Source: Bacteroidales bacterium (GTDB lineage Bacteria; Bacteroidota; Bacteroidia; Bacteroidales; JAOZVK01). From it: DNA of 16,204 nt. Positions 14,991-16,204 of this stretch are shown piece by piece; within the stretch, counting starts at the first letter, position 1, and each line of letters opens with the position of its first letter. Where the stretch lies: contig JAOZVK010000062.1 of the NCBI GenBank assembly GCA_029938185.1, positions 1 through 16,204 on the forward strand, given 5' to 3'. The translations under genes and the position numbers were made by a program. Under the pieces are notes generated by a model. That model saw only the letters and a program-made list of their open reading frames with translations, was not told where the DNA came from and did not search any database.

Positions 14991-15584
14991 CTAAAATTCA
15001 AGTAAATATTTAACAAGTTTGTTCACTGCTATTCCTCTGTGACTTATTTTATTTTTTTCGTCTGCTGTCATTTCGGCAAAAGATTTTTTATAACCAATTG
15101 GTACAAAGATAGGATCATATCCAAAACCAGAGCTTCCTTGTCTTTTACCAGTAATAATTCCATTTACAATACCCTCAAACTGAAGCTCTTTGCCATGAAT
15201 AATTAAAGTTATAATTGTTTTAAATCTTGCATTTCTGTTTTTAATATTTTTAAGCTTATACAAAACTTTATTAATATTTGCATTATCATCTTTTTCATCA
15301 CCTGCATATCTGGCAGAATATACTCCTGGCTCATAGTTTAATGCCTCTATCTCAAGTCCTGTATCGTCTGCAAAGCAATTATAGTTATAGTTATTATAAA
15401 CATATAAAGCTTTATCTAATGAGTTTTCCTCAATTGTTTCTTTTATTTCTGGAATGTCTTCTTTACAGCCTATATCATTAAGACTAAGCATTTTAAATTT
15501 CACACCAAGTATTTCATTTAATTCTCGTAGTTTATTTTTATTATTGGTAGCAAATACAAGATTGCTTATTTTGTTTGTTGTCAT
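14991..15584 (-). CDS. rdgB: XTP/dITP diphosphatase (non-canonical purine NTP pyrophosphatase)
   Basis: This 197-aa protein is a HAM1/RdgB-family enzyme that hydrolyses dITP, XTP and dXTP to monophosphates, keeping deaminated purines out of DNA and RNA. Motifs in order are FATNNKNKL (11-19), ENSLDKA (53-59), the catalytic and metal-binding FADDTGLE with D73/D74 (71-78), PGVYSARYAG (86-95), SSGFGYDPIFVP (151-162), SFAEM (168-172) and ISHRGIA (180-186). Length is typical. The ATG at 15582-15584 gives a short MTTNKISN leader before the core. It is upstream of porZ on the same strand, and the two were probably cotranscribed before the F and A3 repeats entered the gap. It ends in TAG while the other genes end in TAA. 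Confidence 0.95.
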   Translation of the reverse strand: MTTNKISNLVFATNNKNKLRELNEILGVKFKMLSLNDIGCKEDIPEIKETIEENSLDKALYVYNNYNYNCFADDTGLEIEALNYEPGVYSARYAGDEKDDNANINKVLYKLKNIKNRNARFKTIITLIIHGKELQFEGIVNGIITGKRQGSSGFGYDPIFVPIGYKKSFAEMTADEKNKISHRGIAVNKLVKYLLEF

Positions 15585-15847
15585 TTTGAATATTTTTTTT
15601 GTACGTTTTTTAGTTTTGTTAAATCGCTTATATACTTAGATTTATCTTAATAAAATGCTTCATTTTTTTATATAGTCAGTTTCTTCAACATACCTGCAAA
15701 AACTTATTTTTACATTATTTTGAAATCAAAAAAATCATTTGACAAGCTCAATGCAGTACATTTACAACAGTAAATCCCTGTTTTTTAAATTAAAAAAAAA
15801 ATTGAATATGAACTTTTTAGGAATGTCTTAATATATACACAAAAAGG

Positions 15848-15895
15848 CTAAGTAATTAACAATGACCAATGGATAATTAACAATTTTGCTTACGC
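15848..15895 (+). repeat. Family G repeat, copy 2
   Basis: Starting CTAAGTAATTAACAATG and ending TTAACAATTTTGCTTACGC, this is the direct counterpart of 2462-2509. The two copies differ mainly in the middle (GTATAATGGACTA versus ACCAATGGATAA). Confidence 0.65.
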
Positions 15896-15943
15896 TTGAT
15901 AAACAGCATAATAATAAAAACAAAAGTGTTGTTTTTATATATC

Positions 15944-16095
15944 GACCTACTTATCAGTTTTAAGTTAGACGCTTTTTAAGCGCAAAGTTACAAAAAGTTT
16001 TACTAAAAGTTTGACACAAAGTTTTGCTAATCTTCACTTTAATTCTATGAATAAAACTATTTGAAAAACAAGACAGTCTAACTTCAGAACTCACA
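15944..16095 (-). repeat. Degraded inverted copy of the A1-type element (A4)
   Basis: On plus this reads CAGTTTTAAGTTAGACGC and continues through TTTTGCTAATCTTCACTTTAATTCTATGA to GAAAAACAAGACAGTCTAAC. It matches the reverse complement of 106-252 along its length. The GGCTAC ends are not intact, the ACTTTGCG units are decayed, and I could not find a flanking target duplication. It appears to be an old insertion. Confidence 0.65.
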
Positions 16096-16204
16096 AAAAC
16101 AGTTTTCTTTTTCCAAAACAATCGCAAGTTAAAAGTTAGTTAAAGTTACTTCTACTTTACGAACTTAAAACTATTTGATAATTAAACTATTAAATCATTT
16201 TTAT

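Larger units (their letters stand above)
15585..16204. other. 620-bp gene-free right end of the window
   Basis: No credible ORF is present on either strand. The part nearest rdgB (15585-15800) should contain its promoter, but I see no clean consensus. From about 15848 it is made of repeats: G copy 2 (15848-15895), a degraded A1-type copy (about 15944-16095) and a 21-bp string TTCTACTTTACGAAcTTAAAA at 16150-16170 that also occurs with one difference at 10750-10770. Confidence 0.65.

Overview
The window comes from a very AT-rich member of the Bacteroidota, most likely Bacteroidales or a relative. Three things suggest this. There is a PorZ-like type IX secretion protein with a C-terminal sorting-type domain. 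The aminotransferase, RecA, TcdA and RdgB proteins read like Bacteroidota versions. The long intergenic spaces lack clear Shine-Dalgarno sites and are filled with short repeats of a kind common in that phylum. No rRNA, tRNA, CRISPR array or transposase gene is visible.

Layout. At 473-1660 (minus) is a class III PLP aminotransferase. A 1.4-kb gene-free stretch follows, containing a 175-200 bp branched palindrome at about 2798-2998. At 3070-4785 (plus) is a predicted exported protein made almost wholly of about 21 MORN-type repeats. It converges on a minus-strand pair, TatD-family hydrolase (5553-6203, TTG start) followed by tcdA (4782-5492). The MORN and tcdA stop codons overlap. At 6781-10536 (plus) is a large Snf2-family ATPase with two SWIM zinc fingers. 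After 510 bp of repeats comes recA (11047-12063, plus). Converging on recA is a minus-strand unit, rdgB (14991-15584) followed by porZ (12416-14722). The last 620 bp are gene-free.

The genes are mostly housekeeping: recombination (RecA), chromatin-like remodelling or repair (Snf2), nucleotide-pool cleaning (RdgB), tRNA modification (TcdA), DNA/RNA 3'-end metabolism (TatD), amino-acid metabolism and protein secretion (PorZ). I do not see a defence island or a new multigene system.

The interesting content is between the genes. Family A (106-252, 12298-12415, 14726-14849) has GGCTAC...GTAGCC ends, and each copy is flanked by its own perfect 8-bp direct repeat, so these are MITE-like insertions. 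Two of them bracket porZ in opposite orientation, with its stop and start codons inside the duplicated target sites. Family C (10617-10716) has a different terminal inverted repeat and appears to have inserted at a TA dinucleotide into a repeat (B-D) that is uninterrupted at 337-443. Families F and G, a decayed A copy and the palindrome fill most of the remaining space. No transposase for these elements lies in the window, so they would be mobilised in trans.
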